Below, piece after piece: positions 44,113 to 54,000 of a stretch of DNA of 64,000 nucleotides (position 1 is the first letter of the stretch; each line of letters opens with the position of its first letter). A program made the translations under genes and the position numbers. The notes beneath the pieces are model-generated. The model saw nothing but the letters and a program-made list of their open reading frames with translations. It was not told the origin of the DNA and made no database searches. The DNA comes from Roseospira visakhapatnamensis (lineage in GTDB: Bacteria; Pseudomonadota; Alphaproteobacteria; Rhodospirillales; Rhodospirillaceae): assembly GCF_014197915.1 (NCBI RefSeq), contig NZ_JACIGK010000003.1, forward strand, positions 171,799 through 235,798. Direction: 5' to 3'.

Positions 44113-46236
44113 TCACCCGTTCGCCGTCGGCGGATGCGCCGGGGGGGAGGGGCCATCCGTCCGGCCGTCGGCGGCGGGCGCGGCCGGTAACGTGAAGGTC
44201 ACGGTCGCGCCGCGATGCGGCCCCTCGGACTCCAGGCGGATGCGGCCGCCGTGCCGCTCCACGATGCGCCGGCATATGGCCAGGCCGACGCCGGTGCCGG
44301 GGTACTCTCCGGCCGGTTGCAGGCGCTGGAACACCGCGAACAGGCGGCCGACCTGGCGGGGATCGACGCCGATGCCGTTGTCGGCGACGCTGACCTCGCA
44401 CCATCCCTCGCGCGGGGCGTGGGCGCTGATGACGATGTGCGGCCGCCGGTCCGGCGCGACGTACTTCAGGGCGTTGTCCAGCAGGTTCTGGAACAGGCGC
44501 GTGAACTGGCCCTCGTCGCCGGGCACGGTGGGCAGGGGGTGGCGCTCCACGATCGCGCCCGCCTCGCGGATGGTGGCATCCAGCATGTGCAGGGCCTGAT
44601 CCAGGGGGCGGTCCAGGGGCAAGGGATCATGCTGGATCTCGCCCCGGCCCACGCGCGAGAATTCCAGCAGGTCCTTGATCATGTCGTGCATGTGACGGGC
44701 GCCGTCCACGGCGAAGTCCAGGAACTCGCGGTGTTCGCCCTCCAGGTCATCGCCGAGGCGCCGCTTGAGGAGCCCCAGGAACTGCGACACCATGCGCAGG
44801 GGTTGTTGCAGGTCGTGGGACACGGCGTAGGCGAACTGCTCCAGGTCGGCGTTGGAGCGGCGCAGATCCTCTTCCAGCGTGCGGCGTTCGCTGATGTTCC
44901 GGCTCATGCCCTGGATACCGGTGAAGCGGCCGTGCTCGTCGAAAAAGATGCGGATGTTGACCTCGGTCCACACGGTCCCGCCACCCTTGCAGGGCAGTTC
45001 CCATTCCTCCCGCGTGTCCATGAAGGCCTGGGTTCCCGTGTCGCGGACGCTCTCGCCACTGGTCCGGATGAAGTCCTCCAGGCGTCGGTAGGCGTCCGGC
45101 TGGATGACCTGATCGATGGCGATGCCGATGATATCGTCGTGCGTGTATCCGCGCAGGCGCCGCACCGAGGGGCTGATGTACGTGTAGTGGAGCGATTCAT
45201 CCAAGGTCCAGATGACGTCCACCATGTTCTCGGTCAGCATGCGCAGGCGGCGTTCGCTGTCGCGCAGGCGGAATTCCGCGGCCCGGCGGGCGGTGATGTC
45301 GGCGAAGGCGAGGAAGATGGCGTCGTCACCCTCGTAGCTGATGCTGTCGGCCGACATGTGAACCCAGAGGGCATGGCCATCGGCCCGGCGCAGGCGCATT
45401 TCGCGGTCGATCACCGCCGTGCCCTTGCGCACGGCCCGCAACAGCGCGTCACCGTCCTCCGGGCTGGCGAACAGCGCCAGATCGGTCCTGGGGGTCTGTG
45501 GCGGGGCCGGCAGGTCGACGATGTTGCCCAGCATGCCGCGCGCCCGCGAATTGGCGAACAGCACGCGCCGGCCGTCCATGGTCAGCACCAGGACGGGCAG
45601 GGGCGCGGCCTCGATGAGCATGCGGTAGCGGGCTTCCGCCGAGCGCCGCTGGTCGGCCTCGCGCGAAAGCTGCTGGTTGAGGGAGAAGAACCACACCCCC
45701 AGGCCGCCCGACGCCAACAGGACCACCGTGCTCAGGCCCAGGATGGCCACCAGCCAGCGGTATTCCGTTTCCAGCAGCGTGGAGCCGGCCGGTTTTGCGG
45801 ACGGGCTGTCGAGGGGGGGCGGCATGACGGCCGGACCGGCGCCCGGCCCGGGCTCGCCCGTCGCTGACTCGTCGGCTTCCGCGTCGCCGGTGGCGGTCTT
45901 CTGAACGGTCGCGCGGTCGTCCTCCGCGTCGGTGGTCCAGGTGCTGCCCCAGGTGTCCGGCACCGCCCAGGCCAGGGGCGCCACGAGGATCAGCGCCGCC
46001 AGGGCGCCGACGAGGCGCGTTGCCCGGCACCGATGCCGGCGACGGTCGCCGCCGGGCCCGCCGCCGGGGTCGCCGGTGCCCGTGGCGGTCTTGCCGTCGG
46101 GGGCGTGTTGGTCGCGTCCCTGTCTTCGTCTCCGTCGCCGTCCGATCCTGCCCACCGTGTCCCGCCCCAATGGTTCAGGCGACCCGGGGTCGTAACATGG
46201 ACCGACCCCCAGGTTGCCGCCGGTTTCCGAAGTCAT
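44113..46236 (-). CDS. Membrane-bound PAS sensor histidine kinase
   Basis: A hybrid-free kinase of about 707 residues. Two membrane helices flank a short periplasmic region (LVGALAALILVAPLAWAV and WLVAILGLSTVVLLASGGLGVWFF). Three PAS segments follow (RYRMLIEAAPLPVLVL; domains around HALWVHMSAD and SLHYTYISPSVRRL). Then a HisKA domain with the phospho-acceptor His in AVSHDLQQPLRM (near 474), and a HATPase with NLLDNALKY, VADNGIGVDP, FQRLQPAGEYPGTGVGLAICRRIVERHGG. The DLQQPL type resembles phytochrome-like kinases. The start is uncertain; the frame opens at 46575 and I chose the ATG at 46236. No response regulator is adjacent. Confidence 0.85.
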   Translation of the reverse strand: MTSETGGNLGVGPCYDPGSPEPLGRDTVGRIGRRRRRRQGRDQHAPDGKTATGTGDPGGGPGGDRRRHRCRATRLVGALAALILVAPLAWAVPDTWGSTWTTDAEDDRATVQKTATGDAEADESATGEPGPGAGPAVMPPPLDSPSAKPAGSTLLETEYRWLVAILGLSTVVLLASGGLGVWFFSLNQQLSREADQRRSAEARYRMLIEAAPLPVLVLTMDGRRVLFANSRARGMLGNIVDLPAPPQTPRTDLALFASPEDGDALLRAVRKGTAVIDREMRLRRADGHALWVHMSADSISYEGDDAIFLAFADITARRAAEFRLRDSERRLRMLTENMVDVIWTLDESLHYTYISPSVRRLRGYTHDDIIGIAIDQVIQPDAYRRLEDFIRTSGESVRDTGTQAFMDTREEWELPCKGGGTVWTEVNIRIFFDEHGRFTGIQGMSRNISERRTLEEDLRRSNADLEQFAYAVSHDLQQPLRMVSQFLGLLKRRLGDDLEGEHREFLDFAVDGARHMHDMIKDLLEFSRVGRGEIQHDPLPLDRPLDQALHMLDATIREAGAIVERHPLPTVPGDEGQFTRLFQNLLDNALKYVAPDRRPHIVISAHAPREGWCEVSVADNGIGVDPRQVGRLFAVFQRLQPAGEYPGTGVGLAICRRIVERHGGRIRLESEGPHRGATVTFTLPAAPAADGRTDGPSPPAHPPTANG

Positions 46237-46578
46237 GCATCCGATGGAGAGGGGGCCCGCGCGGTTCGCCGTGATGCCGCCACGCGCCCCGGGATCATCG
46301 GATGGTCGACCACGGGCCGCATCATGACGGGGAAAAAAAGACGAAAATACGTCATTCTGGTCCATCGATCCGCCGGGCGGATCCGAGGCGGCGGGGGGAC
46401 CCCTGGTCCGGGCGCCGTCCGGGGCACGCCAGACCCGCCCGTATGTGGCATGGCCGGGGGGGGATCGGCCCCCCGTCGGGTCGCCGTCCCGCCGCTTCGG
46501 GCCGGCGCGAGACCCCGGCCCGAACCGTCCCGCGGCCGGTCCGTCGTCATGCCCTGGTGTCCATGCCCTGCGCATCCG
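46237..46578. other. Region between the kinase and the hydrolase
   Basis: About 340 bp. The kinase frame remains open through it, but the sequence is Arg/Pro-rich without domain character. The TM-proximal start already includes the anchor helix, so I treat it as intergenic with low certainty. Confidence 0.35.
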
Positions 46579-47484
46579 CTATCCGGCGAGGAAGTCCACC
46601 ACCACGCGATTGATCTCCGGCGTGGTGAAGGTCGGCGCGTGGCCCGCGCCGGTCACCGTGTGCACCGTGCATCCCGGTCCGCGCCGGCCCATCTCCTCGG
46701 CGACGTCGGGTGTCAGCAGGTCGGATCGCGCGCCCCGCACCACCAGGACGGGGCAGGCGATCTGGTCCCACACGTCCCACAGGTCCATGTCGTGGGCGGG
46801 CATGGCCGCCGCGGGGGCGCCGATGGCGGGGTCCTGGTGGGGGCGCCATCCGGCGCCATCCTCGGTGCGCACCGTGGAGTGCCGGGTCAGGGCCGTCCAG
46901 TCGTCGTCGGTCATGGGGCCGAAGTCCGCGTGGATCTCCCGGTAGTGCGCCTCGGCGGCCTCCAGCGAGTCGAATACCGGGGCCTCGGCGGTCACGTAGG
47001 CGGCGATGCGCTCCAGCGCCGCCTGTGGCAGGAACGGGCCCACGTCGTTGAGCACCAGCCGGCGGATCGGCGAAATGGGGCTGGCGGCCAGGACCAGACC
47101 GATCAGGCCCCCCATGGAGGTGCCCACCCAGTCCACCTGGTCCTGGCGCGGCGACGACGTGGCGCGCCCGATCAGCCCCATCATGTCGCCCACGTAGCCC
47201 GGCACCGCGTAGCCCATGGGATCGGCCAGCCAGTCGCTCGCGCCGCGCCCTAGCACGTCGGCGGCCAGCACGCGCCGGCCGGTCGCGGCCAGCGCGGCGC
47301 CCAGGGCGTCGAAGTCGTGCGCGTTGCGGGTCAGCCCGTGCACGCAGATGATCGACGGCGCCCCCTCCTGGCCCTGCGGGGCGTGCGCCGGTCCCTGCTG
47401 GCGGTAGGACATCCGCTTCAGTCCCTCGCGCCGCGCGCACAGAACGTGGCGGACCACGACCGCCGGGTCCTCTGCCTTGCTCAT
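46579..47484 (-). CDS. Alpha/beta hydrolase
   Basis: A 301-residue alpha/beta-fold hydrolase. The oxyanion strand reads IICVHGLTRNAHDFDALG, the nucleophile elbow VGTSMGGLIGLVLA, and the C-terminal His is in VTGAGHAPTFTTPEINR; an acid is available in VVRGARSDLLTPDVAEEM. This resembles esterases/lactonases of the MhpC-like group. The ATG at 47484 follows GGAGGGG. It lies 47 bp downstream of dctM on the same strand, so it is probably co-transcribed with the TRAP transporter and may act on the imported compound. The frame extends upstream across dctM, but that is antiframe sequence. Confidence 0.9.
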   Translation of the reverse strand: MSKAEDPAVVVRHVLCARREGLKRMSYRQQGPAHAPQGQEGAPSIICVHGLTRNAHDFDALGAALAATGRRVLAADVLGRGASDWLADPMGYAVPGYVGDMMGLIGRATSSPRQDQVDWVGTSMGGLIGLVLAASPISPIRRLVLNDVGPFLPQAALERIAAYVTAEAPVFDSLEAAEAHYREIHADFGPMTDDDWTALTRHSTVRTEDGAGWRPHQDPAIGAPAAAMPAHDMDLWDVWDQIACPVLVVRGARSDLLTPDVAEEMGRRGPGCTVHTVTGAGHAPTFTTPEINRVVVDFLAG

Positions 47485-47531
47485 AGTCCCCTCCGTATGG
47501 TTCGATCGCCGATGATCCCGCCGCCGGACGG

Positions 47532-48851
47532 TCATCCCCCGGGTCCCATCAGCAGGTCGGGCAGCCAGGTGGCCAGGCCCGGAAACACGCACAGGATGAT
47601 GATGCCCAGCACCATGCAGCCCACATAGGGCAGTGCCCCCCACAGGATGGTTGGCAACCGAACGTCCGGCGTGATGCCGTTGATCACATACAGGTTGAGC
47701 CCCACCGGCGGTGTAATCAAGCCGATCTCCATGTTGATGGTCAGCACCACCGCGAACCAGTAGGGATCGAACCCGGCGTCCATGACGATCGGCAGCAGGA
47801 TCGGCGCCGTCATCAGGATCACCGCCACCGGCGGCAGGAAGAAGCCGGTCACCAGCAGGAACAGGTTGATCATACCCATCAGCACCCATCGGTTCACCTC
47901 CATCTCGGCGATCGACTGGGCGATGGACTGGGTCACGAACAGGCTGGACAGGGTGTAGGAGAACAGCTCCGAGGCGGCGATGATCATCAGGATCATGACG
48001 CTCTCGCGGGTGGCGTCGGACAGCACGGTCCACAGCCGTCCGGCGCTCCACATGCGGTAGATGAGCACCACCAGGATGATGCACAGCAGGGCGCCGACCC
48101 CGGCGGTTTCCGACGGCGTGGCGATGCCGCCATAGAGCACGTACAGCACGCCGACGATGATCGCCAGGAAGGGCAGCACCTTGGGAAGGATCTGGACGCG
48201 CTGCCACAGGGTGAAGCCGGTGTTCGACTGGCCGGTCAGCTTGTAGCCCTTCCGCCAGGCGTCGAACAGCGACCAGGCCATGAACAGCGCCACCAGCATC
48301 GCGCCGGGGACCAGGCCGGCGAAGAACAGCCGGCCGATGGAGGTCTCGGTGGCGATGCCGTAGACGATCATGGTGATCGACGGCGGGATGAGGATGCCGA
48401 GCGTGCCGCCGGCGGCGATGGACCCGGTCGCCAGGCTGGCCGGATAGCCGCGCTTTCGCATCTCCGGAATGCCCATCTTGCCGATGGCCGCGCAGGTGGC
48501 CGGCGACGAGCCCGACAGGGCGGCGAAGATGCCGCAGGCCCCCAGGTTGGAGATGATCAGGCCCCCCGGCACCCGGTACAGCCAGCGGTCCAGGGCCTCG
48601 TATAGGTCCTTGCCGGCCGGGGAACTGGCCACCGCCGCCCCCATCAGAATGAACATGGGGATGGAGACCATGGAGAAGTGGCCGATGCCGGCATAGAAGG
48701 TCTCGGCGATCACCGACAGGCTGAACCAGCCATCGAACCAGACCAGGTAGCCGATGGCCACAAGGCCCAGCCCGAAGGCCACCGGCACCCCCAGCGACAG
48801 GATGAACACGGTGGTCAGCCCGATCAGGGCGCCGATCAACAACGGATCCAT
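47532..48851 (-). CDS. dctM: TRAP transporter large permease
   Basis: A 439-residue inner-membrane protein with about 12 helices, homologous to DctM/SiaM. Family landmarks: SIPMFILMGAAVASSPAGKDLYEAL, GSSPATCAAIGKMGIPEM, GTLGILIPPSITMIVYG and the C-terminal GLITPPVGLNLYVINGI. It is the ion-coupled channel of a tripartite carboxylate transporter. It follows dctQ by 46 bp. The HVNVDLVPL motif in DctQ and the substrate-binding protein 225 bp further upstream complete the system. Confidence 0.95.
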   Translation of the reverse strand: MDPLLIGALIGLTTVFILSLGVPVAFGLGLVAIGYLVWFDGWFSLSVIAETFYAGIGHFSMVSIPMFILMGAAVASSPAGKDLYEALDRWLYRVPGGLIISNLGACGIFAALSGSSPATCAAIGKMGIPEMRKRGYPASLATGSIAAGGTLGILIPPSITMIVYGIATETSIGRLFFAGLVPGAMLVALFMAWSLFDAWRKGYKLTGQSNTGFTLWQRVQILPKVLPFLAIIVGVLYVLYGGIATPSETAGVGALLCIILVVLIYRMWSAGRLWTVLSDATRESVMILMIIAASELFSYTLSSLFVTQSIAQSIAEMEVNRWVLMGMINLFLLVTGFFLPPVAVILMTAPILLPIVMDAGFDPYWFAVVLTINMEIGLITPPVGLNLYVINGITPDVRLPTILWGALPYVGCMVLGIIILCVFPGLATWLPDLLMGPGG

Positions 48852-48897
48852 ACTGAATTGCTCCCCTTGCGCCGCGCGGACACGCGGCGATCGACGC

Positions 48898-49413
48898 CTA
48901 TCGTTCGTCGGGCCGCATGTTGAAGGGCAGGTCCCGCCCCGTGGCCAGCGCCAGCACGTCGGCCAGGTACTGGAGGCAGGTCAGCCCCAACCCCAGCGGC
49001 AGGGCGGCGTAGGGAAGCCACATGTCCACCTTCCAGACCGACGCGGACTGCCACCCCTCGCGGTAGGCCTCCAGCGTCAGGTCGAGGCCCTTCCAGGCCA
49101 GCACCCCGCAGAACAGCAGGCCGACCGCCGCCGCCAGGAAGGCCAGTCCCAGGCGCGCCCGGTGCGGCAGGACAAGGGGCACAAGGTCCACGTTCACGTG
49201 CCCGCGCTGCATCAGCACGTATGGACAGCCGATGAAGGTGGCCGCCACCAGCACGTAGGTGACGAAATCGGTTTGCCAGACCGTGCTTTCATTGAGGAAG
49301 TAGCGCACCACGACCATGTGGGTCACCACCAGCACGGAGGCGCCCATCATGGCGGCGGCGGTGACGCCGCACAGGCGCGACAGCGTCCGCACGGCGAGGA
49401 TGAAGGTGTCCAT
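48898..49413 (-). CDS. dctQ: TRAP transporter small permease
   Basis: A 171-residue four-helix protein. The segments VVTHMVVVRYFLNESTVWQTDFVTYVLV and MQRGHVNVDLVP are the standard DctQ signature. The ATG at 49413 is preceded by AAGGAGCTTCC, so the upstream open frame is not used. It forms the inner-membrane complex with DctM. Confidence 0.93.
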   Translation of the reverse strand: MDTFILAVRTLSRLCGVTAAAMMGASVLVVTHMVVVRYFLNESTVWQTDFVTYVLVAATFIGCPYVLMQRGHVNVDLVPLVLPHRARLGLAFLAAAVGLLFCGVLAWKGLDLTLEAYREGWQSASVWKVDMWLPYAALPLGLGLTCLQYLADVLALATGRDLPFNMRPDER

Positions 49414-49638
49414 GGAAGCTCCTTGGGAAGCCCTCGGCGCGGCGGTCTTCCCGGGACGACAAAAGAGAGGCCGACCGACGGGCGGCGGCCCACGGGGGCA
49501 ACCGGGACGGGCGTCCATCCTGGCCTGGAGCCGGCCACCCGGCCGCCCGTGGGACCCATCGCAAGCGATCGATCCACGGTGACCGGGATCGGTTACGCGA
49601 CCAGGCGCGCGCGCCGGCGTCGGCGCGGACAGCCCGGG

Positions 49639-50634
49639 CTAGTCGACCGCCAGCGCCTTGTCGAGCAGCGCGCGGCCCCCGTCCACCGTGTCGGCGAAGC
49701 CGGCATAGGCGGTGGTGTCGGCGATGGCCAGCCAGGCCCGGAACTGCGCTTCGTCCATGGTGGCGATCTCGACACCGGCGTCCTCGAACGCGGCGACCAT
49801 CTTGCCGTCCACCGCCTTGGCCGCCTCGTGGGCATATGCCTCGGCCTTCTCGCCGGCCGCCATGAAGGCCGCCTGCTGGTCCTCGGTCAGGCTGTCCCAG
49901 GTCCGCTGGGACATCAGGATGGGCTCGTACATGAACCACAGCGCGTAGTCGCCGGGCGGAGTCAGGCACGACACCTGCTCGTACAGCCGATAGGACAGGA
50001 AGCTCCCCGAGGAGGTGTTGGCGCCGTCCAGCACCCCGGTCTGGAGGGCGGTGTAGATCTCGGAACTGGGCATGGAGGCGATGGAGGCGCCGGCGCCCAC
50101 CAGCATTTCCTCGAACGCCGGGCCGGCGGCGCGCATGGTCTGGCCGGCCACGTCCTCGGGCGCCACGATGCAATCGGTCTTGCCCGCGAACCCGCCGGCC
50201 AGCCATGTGTCGGCCAGCACCACCACGCCGGCCTCGTTGATGATGGCCTTGATGTCGTCCATGAAGGGCGAGTCGTTCAGGCGCATCGCATGGTCGTGGT
50301 TCTTCACCAGGCCCGGCATCAGCGTGGCGCTGAACTGCGGGTGCTGACCGCTGGCGTAGTCCAGCGGGAAGGCGGTGATGTCGAGAACCCCCTTGACGAT
50401 GGCGTTCCATTGCTCGCGCGGCTTGAACAACTGGGCGCCGGGATAGACGCGCACGTCGATGCCGACGTCCGCCGCCGCCACTTCGCGGGCGATGATCTGC
50501 ACCATCTCGTCTCGGAGATCGCCCTTGCCGCTGGGCCACTGGTGCGATGCCTTCAGGGTCCGGGCGGACGCATCGGCGGCCGTCACGCAAGCCATCATCA
50601 GGCCCAGGCCCAGGGTCATCGTCGTCCTCATCAT
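49639..50634 (-). CDS. dctP: TRAP transporter substrate-binding protein
   Basis: A 331-residue periplasmic binding protein: signal peptide (MTLGLGLMMACVTAADASA), then LKASHQWPSG and the DctP signature VLDGANTSSGSF. The usual arginine that clamps the ligand carboxylate is expected in the GQTMRAAGPAFEEML region. The ligand is not predictable; neighbouring aldehyde dehydrogenase and hydrolases suggest an organic acid, ester or lactone-derived compound. The start has GGGAGAGC eight bases upstream. First gene of the minus-strand run dctP-dctQ-dctM-hydrolase. Confidence 0.93.
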   Translation of the reverse strand: MMRTTMTLGLGLMMACVTAADASARTLKASHQWPSGKGDLRDEMVQIIAREVAAADVGIDVRVYPGAQLFKPREQWNAIVKGVLDITAFPLDYASGQHPQFSATLMPGLVKNHDHAMRLNDSPFMDDIKAIINEAGVVVLADTWLAGGFAGKTDCIVAPEDVAGQTMRAAGPAFEEMLVGAGASIASMPSSEIYTALQTGVLDGANTSSGSFLSYRLYEQVSCLTPPGDYALWFMYEPILMSQRTWDSLTEDQQAAFMAAGEKAEAYAHEAAKAVDGKMVAAFEDAGVEIATMDEAQFRAWLAIADTTAYAGFADTVDGGRALLDKALAVD

Positions 50635-51512
50635 GATGGTGCTCTCCCTCTTCGTCGGCGCGGGCCCTGGGATTGGGGTCCGCGCATCGTGATTCTTGGT
50701 GCCGGACCGGCGGCGGATGCGTGCGATACCGGTCGGCGCGCCCCGGCACCGCCATGCGGTGCCGGATCCATAGGACTCCGGGGACTCCGGAGGCCGCTAC
50801 CCCCGGTGCCGCGTCGCGGCGCCAACGTCCATGGCGCGAACGCCCGACGGGTGTCCGGGGCAGCGTATGACCATGATTCCGATGAGTCCGGATCACGGCC
50901 GGTTGGTATGACTCATTCGCCGGGCCGCGCCGGCTTGTTTCGACCAGGTTCCCCGACGCCCCCTCGACTCTTGCCACAGGAACGGGACGGGGTCCAATGC
51001 CATGAACGCATCCGGGTTCCGGTCCCGTCGAGCCATCAACAGGCGATTGAGCGACTTATTGTTGATAGAGTCTAGGAAGAAAAATCTTAACGATTGAAGG
51101 GTCGAAGTGACCGTGAAAAGCAACCAACGCGTCCTGGCTCGGCGACGATACCGCCTTGCCAAGGCGCGCGTCGGGAATGGAAATGATGCGGACGGGTTAG
51201 GAACAATTTTTGATGTATATCCGTTGGCCGCGAGCGCGTCGGTAGCCTGGGATCTCCCACCGACTGCTCGCGGTGCCGCGATTGCCCTGATCGGGTCACC
51301 CGGGGCGCTTGAACATTTCCGAGAAATATTGGAGTCTTGATAATCGTCGCGTGATAATGTGCCGTTGAATCGACTCTCGCGTGTCGGGTCCTGTCGCGGA
51401 TGGATGCCCCGAACAGTGTGGCTTGGGTGTGTCAGGACACCATCATGGCCACGACCGGGTCCATCGGCCGGATGGAAGACTCGTCGTTATGAACACCAGG
51501 AGGCTTGTGGCT
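50635..51512. other. Divergent control region of the TRAP/aldehyde dehydrogenase cluster
   Basis: About 880 bp between dctP and the GntR gene. The interval 51040-51110 is distinctly AT-rich (TTATTGTTGATAGAGTCTAGG at 51057 onwards, with the small palindrome TAGAGTCTA) and is the best place for promoters and a GntR operator. A 77-codon plus-strand frame from GTG 51107 to 51340 has mixed codon usage and no recognisable product; I do not call it. No other gene was seen. Confidence 0.4.
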
Positions 51513-52193
51513 GTGCACCCCACCCGTCAGAAGCGCCCGACCCGCGCCGAGGTGTTGCGCAAGGGTTTGGAGGAAGACATTTTCAGCGGACGCCTGAAAC
51601 CCGGCGACCGTCTTGACGAGGTGTCCCTCGCCGAGCGCTTCAGCGTCTCGCGGACCCCTGTGCGCGAGGCCCTGCACCAGCTGTCCGCCTCGGGCCTGGT
51701 GGAGGTGCGCCCGCGTCAGGGCGCGGTGGTGGCGCAGATCACGCTGCGTCGCCTGATCGAGATCTTCGACGTCATGGCCGAGTTGGAGGGCATGTGCGCC
51801 CGGCTGGCCGCGCGCCGCATGACCACCGAGGAACGCACGGCCCTGCACACCGCGCATGCGGCCTGCGCCGACGCGGTCGCCGCCGGACACGACGTGGATG
51901 CCTACTACGAGGCCAACTGGCGCTTCCATGACCTGATCTATGTCGGATCCCACAACACCGTCCTGGAGGAGACCACCGCCGGTCTGCGTCTGCGCGCCAC
52001 GCCGTATCGTCGCCACCAGCTCAATCGTCCCGGGCGGCTGGCGGACTCCCTGCGCGAGCACGAGACCGTGCTCCAGGCGATTCTGGATGGCGACGGCGTG
52101 CGCGCCGATAGCGCCATGCGCGACCATGTCAGCATCCAGGGCGACCTGTTCGCCGATCTGCTGTCCACCCTGCCCACCGATTTCGTGGGCTGA
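51513..52193 (+). CDS. GntR-family regulator with FCD domain
   Basis: A 226-residue regulator: N-terminal winged helix (LRKGLEEDIFSGRLKPGDRLDEVSLAERFSVSRTPVREALHQLSASGLVEV, then RPRQGAVV), followed by an all-helical FCD ligand domain (LIEIFDVMAELEGMCARLAARR; metal-ligand-like ANWRFHDLIY and SLREHETVLQAILDGD). FCD proteins sense carboxylates and usually control the adjacent catabolic genes. I prefer the GTG at 51513 because AGGAGG lies nine bases upstream; the ATG at 51489 is the alternative. Its place between the divergent TRAP operon and the aldehyde dehydrogenase makes it their likely regulator. Confidence 0.9.
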   Translation: MHPTRQKRPTRAEVLRKGLEEDIFSGRLKPGDRLDEVSLAERFSVSRTPVREALHQLSASGLVEVRPRQGAVVAQITLRRLIEIFDVMAELEGMCARLAARRMTTEERTALHTAHAACADAVAAGHDVDAYYEANWRFHDLIYVGSHNTVLEETTAGLRLRATPYRRHQLNRPGRLADSLREHETVLQAILDGDGVRADSAMRDHVSIQGDLFADLLSTLPTDFVG

Positions 52194-52371
52194 CGGCGGG
52201 CGCGCCGCGACGCTCGTCCGGCCGGCCGGGCCCTTCCCGTCGCCGACTCCGACACGGTTGAACCATTCGGCACCGCATGGCATCACTGGCGCGCGGTGGC
52301 GCCCGTTCCGCGCGTCGCCCCCACCTTCAAAGGCGCCCGGACCGAGGCGCCCGTATCGGGAGAGACTCGTC

Positions 52372-53865
52372 ATGCCCCTCGACACCACCCCGCAGACCGA
52401 TCCGTTTGCCCTGGCCCAGGCCTTGAGCGGCGCGCACCTGATCGACGGCCAGTTCGCCGCCGCCGCCTCCGGCAAGTCCTTCGACGTGATCAATCCGGCC
52501 ACCGGCGCCGTGATCGGCCAGGCCGCCGAGGGCGACACCGCCGACGTCGAGCGCGCGGTGTCCGCCGCCCGCCGCGCCCAGACCGACTGGGCGCGCATGC
52601 CGGCGCGCCAGCGCGGCAAGCTGGTGGCCGCCTGCGGCGCCCGCCTGAACGAGCATGTCGAGGAACTGGGCCGCCTGGTCGCCCTGGAAACCGGCAAGGC
52701 GTTGCGCACCGAAAGCCGGGTCGAGGCCAGTGTGCTTGCCGACATGTTCGTGTTCTTCGGGGGCCTGGGCTCGGAGTTGAAGGGCGAGTCCGTGCCCTTC
52801 AACCCCGACATGATGACCGTCACGGTGCGCGAGCCGGTGGGCGTGGTGGGCGTCATCATTCCCTGGAACGTGCCGCTGCTGCTGATGGCCATGAAGATCG
52901 CCCCGGCCCTGGTGGCCGGTAACACGGTGGTGGTCAAATCGGCCGAGGAGGCGCCGCTGACGGTGCTGCGCGTCTGCCAGATCATGAACGAGATCCTGCC
53001 CGCCGGCGTCTTCAACATGCTGTCCGGTTTCGGCCCGGAATGCGGCGCCCCCCTGGTCCATCACGCGAGCGTGGGCAAGGTCTCGTTCACCGGCTCGGTG
53101 GAGACCGGCCGCATCGTCGCCCGCGCCGCCGCCGACCGGCTGATCCCGGCCACCCTGGAACTGGGCGGCAAGAGCCCCATGATCATCATGGACGACGCCG
53201 ACCTGGACCGCGCCGTGGATGGCGCCGTGGCCGGCATGCGCTTCACGCGGCAGGGACAAAGCTGCACCGCCTCGTCGCGCATCTATGTTCATGACTCGAT
53301 CCATGACGTCTTCGTGGAGCGACTGCGCGCCCGCGTGGATGCCATGGTGATGGGGGATCCGCTGGACGAGGCCACCGACATCGGCACCATCATCTCGTCG
53401 CAGCAGCGCGAGAAGGTGGAGGGCTTCATCGAGGCCGGTCGCGCTTCCGGCGCCACCGCCATCCCCTGTTCGGCCCTGCCCAGCGATCCCGCCCTGGCCA
53501 AGGGCCTGTTCCTGCGCCCGGTGATCTTCACCGACATCGCCGCCGACGCGCCCCCGGCCAGGGAAGAGGTGTTCGGTCCCGTCGCCTGCGTGTTCCGCTT
53601 CAGCGACTACGACGCGGTGATCGAGGCCGCCAACGACAGCGAGTTCGGCCTGGCCGCCAGCATCTGGACCCGGGATCTGAAAACCGCGATGGACGCCACC
53701 CGGCGCCTGGAGGCCGGCTTCGTACAGGTCAACCAGAACCTGGTGGTGCAGCCCAACCTGTCCTACGGCGGCGTGAAGGCCTCGGGCCTGGGCAAGGAGG
53801 CCTCGCTGGAGTCCATGCTGGAACACTTCACCCACAAGAAGACAATCATCTTCAACATGACGTGA
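52372..53865 (+). CDS. NAD(P)-dependent aldehyde dehydrogenase
   Basis: A 497-residue member of the ALDH superfamily oxidising an aldehyde to its acid. Key sites: [26 protein letters not shown] (cofactor lysine), [10 protein letters not shown], the general-base Glu in [11 protein letters not shown] and the catalytic Cys in [25 protein letters not shown] is the late conserved loop. The ATG at 52372 has GGGAGAG upstream. It sits 178 bp after the GntR gene; the aldehyde substrate is not known. Confidence 0.95.
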   Translation: MPLDTTPQTDPFALAQALSGAHLIDGQFAAAASGKSFDVINPATGAVIGQAAEGDTADVERAVSAARRAQTDWARMPARQRGKLVAACGARLNEHVEELGRLVALETGKALRTESRVEASVLADMFVFFGGLGSELKGESVPFNPDMMTVTVREPVGVVGVIIPWNVPLLLMAMKIAPALVAGNTVVVKSAEEAPLTVLRVCQIMNEILPAGVFNMLSGFGPECGAPLVHHASVGKVSFTGSVETGRIVARAAADRLIPATLELGGKSPMIIMDDADLDRAVDGAVAGMRFTRQGQSCTASSRIYVHDSIHDVFVERLRARVDAMVMGDPLDEATDIGTIISSQQREKVEGFIEAGRASGATAIPCSALPSDPALAKGLFLRPVIFTDIAADAPPAREEVFGPVACVFRFSDYDAVIEAANDSEFGLAASIWTRDLKTAMDATRRLEAGFVQVNQNLVVQPNLSYGGVKASGLGKEASLESMLEHFTHKKTIIFNMT

Positions 53866-54000
53866 GACGCGGATCGTCCGGGTCGTGATCCACACGGAGG
53901 GCGCGATCCGTACTCATCGGTCTGGATCGCTCCTGCCGTCCCATCATCCTGTCGGAACGGGATCGTGGCCACGGCGAGAGTCTCACGGAAAGGAGCACGA

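Noticed and set aside
50866..50925. Possible further copy of the 40-nt repeat (TTGGTATGACTCAT region)
   Set aside because: Only scattered matches (ATACCAAC, CGG) survive alignment; not enough to separate from chance.
51107..51340. 77-codon frame starting at GTG in the TRAP/GntR divergent gap
   Set aside because: Mixed codon usage, no recognised motif, and it lies in the probable promoter region. It could be real, but the evidence is too thin to call.
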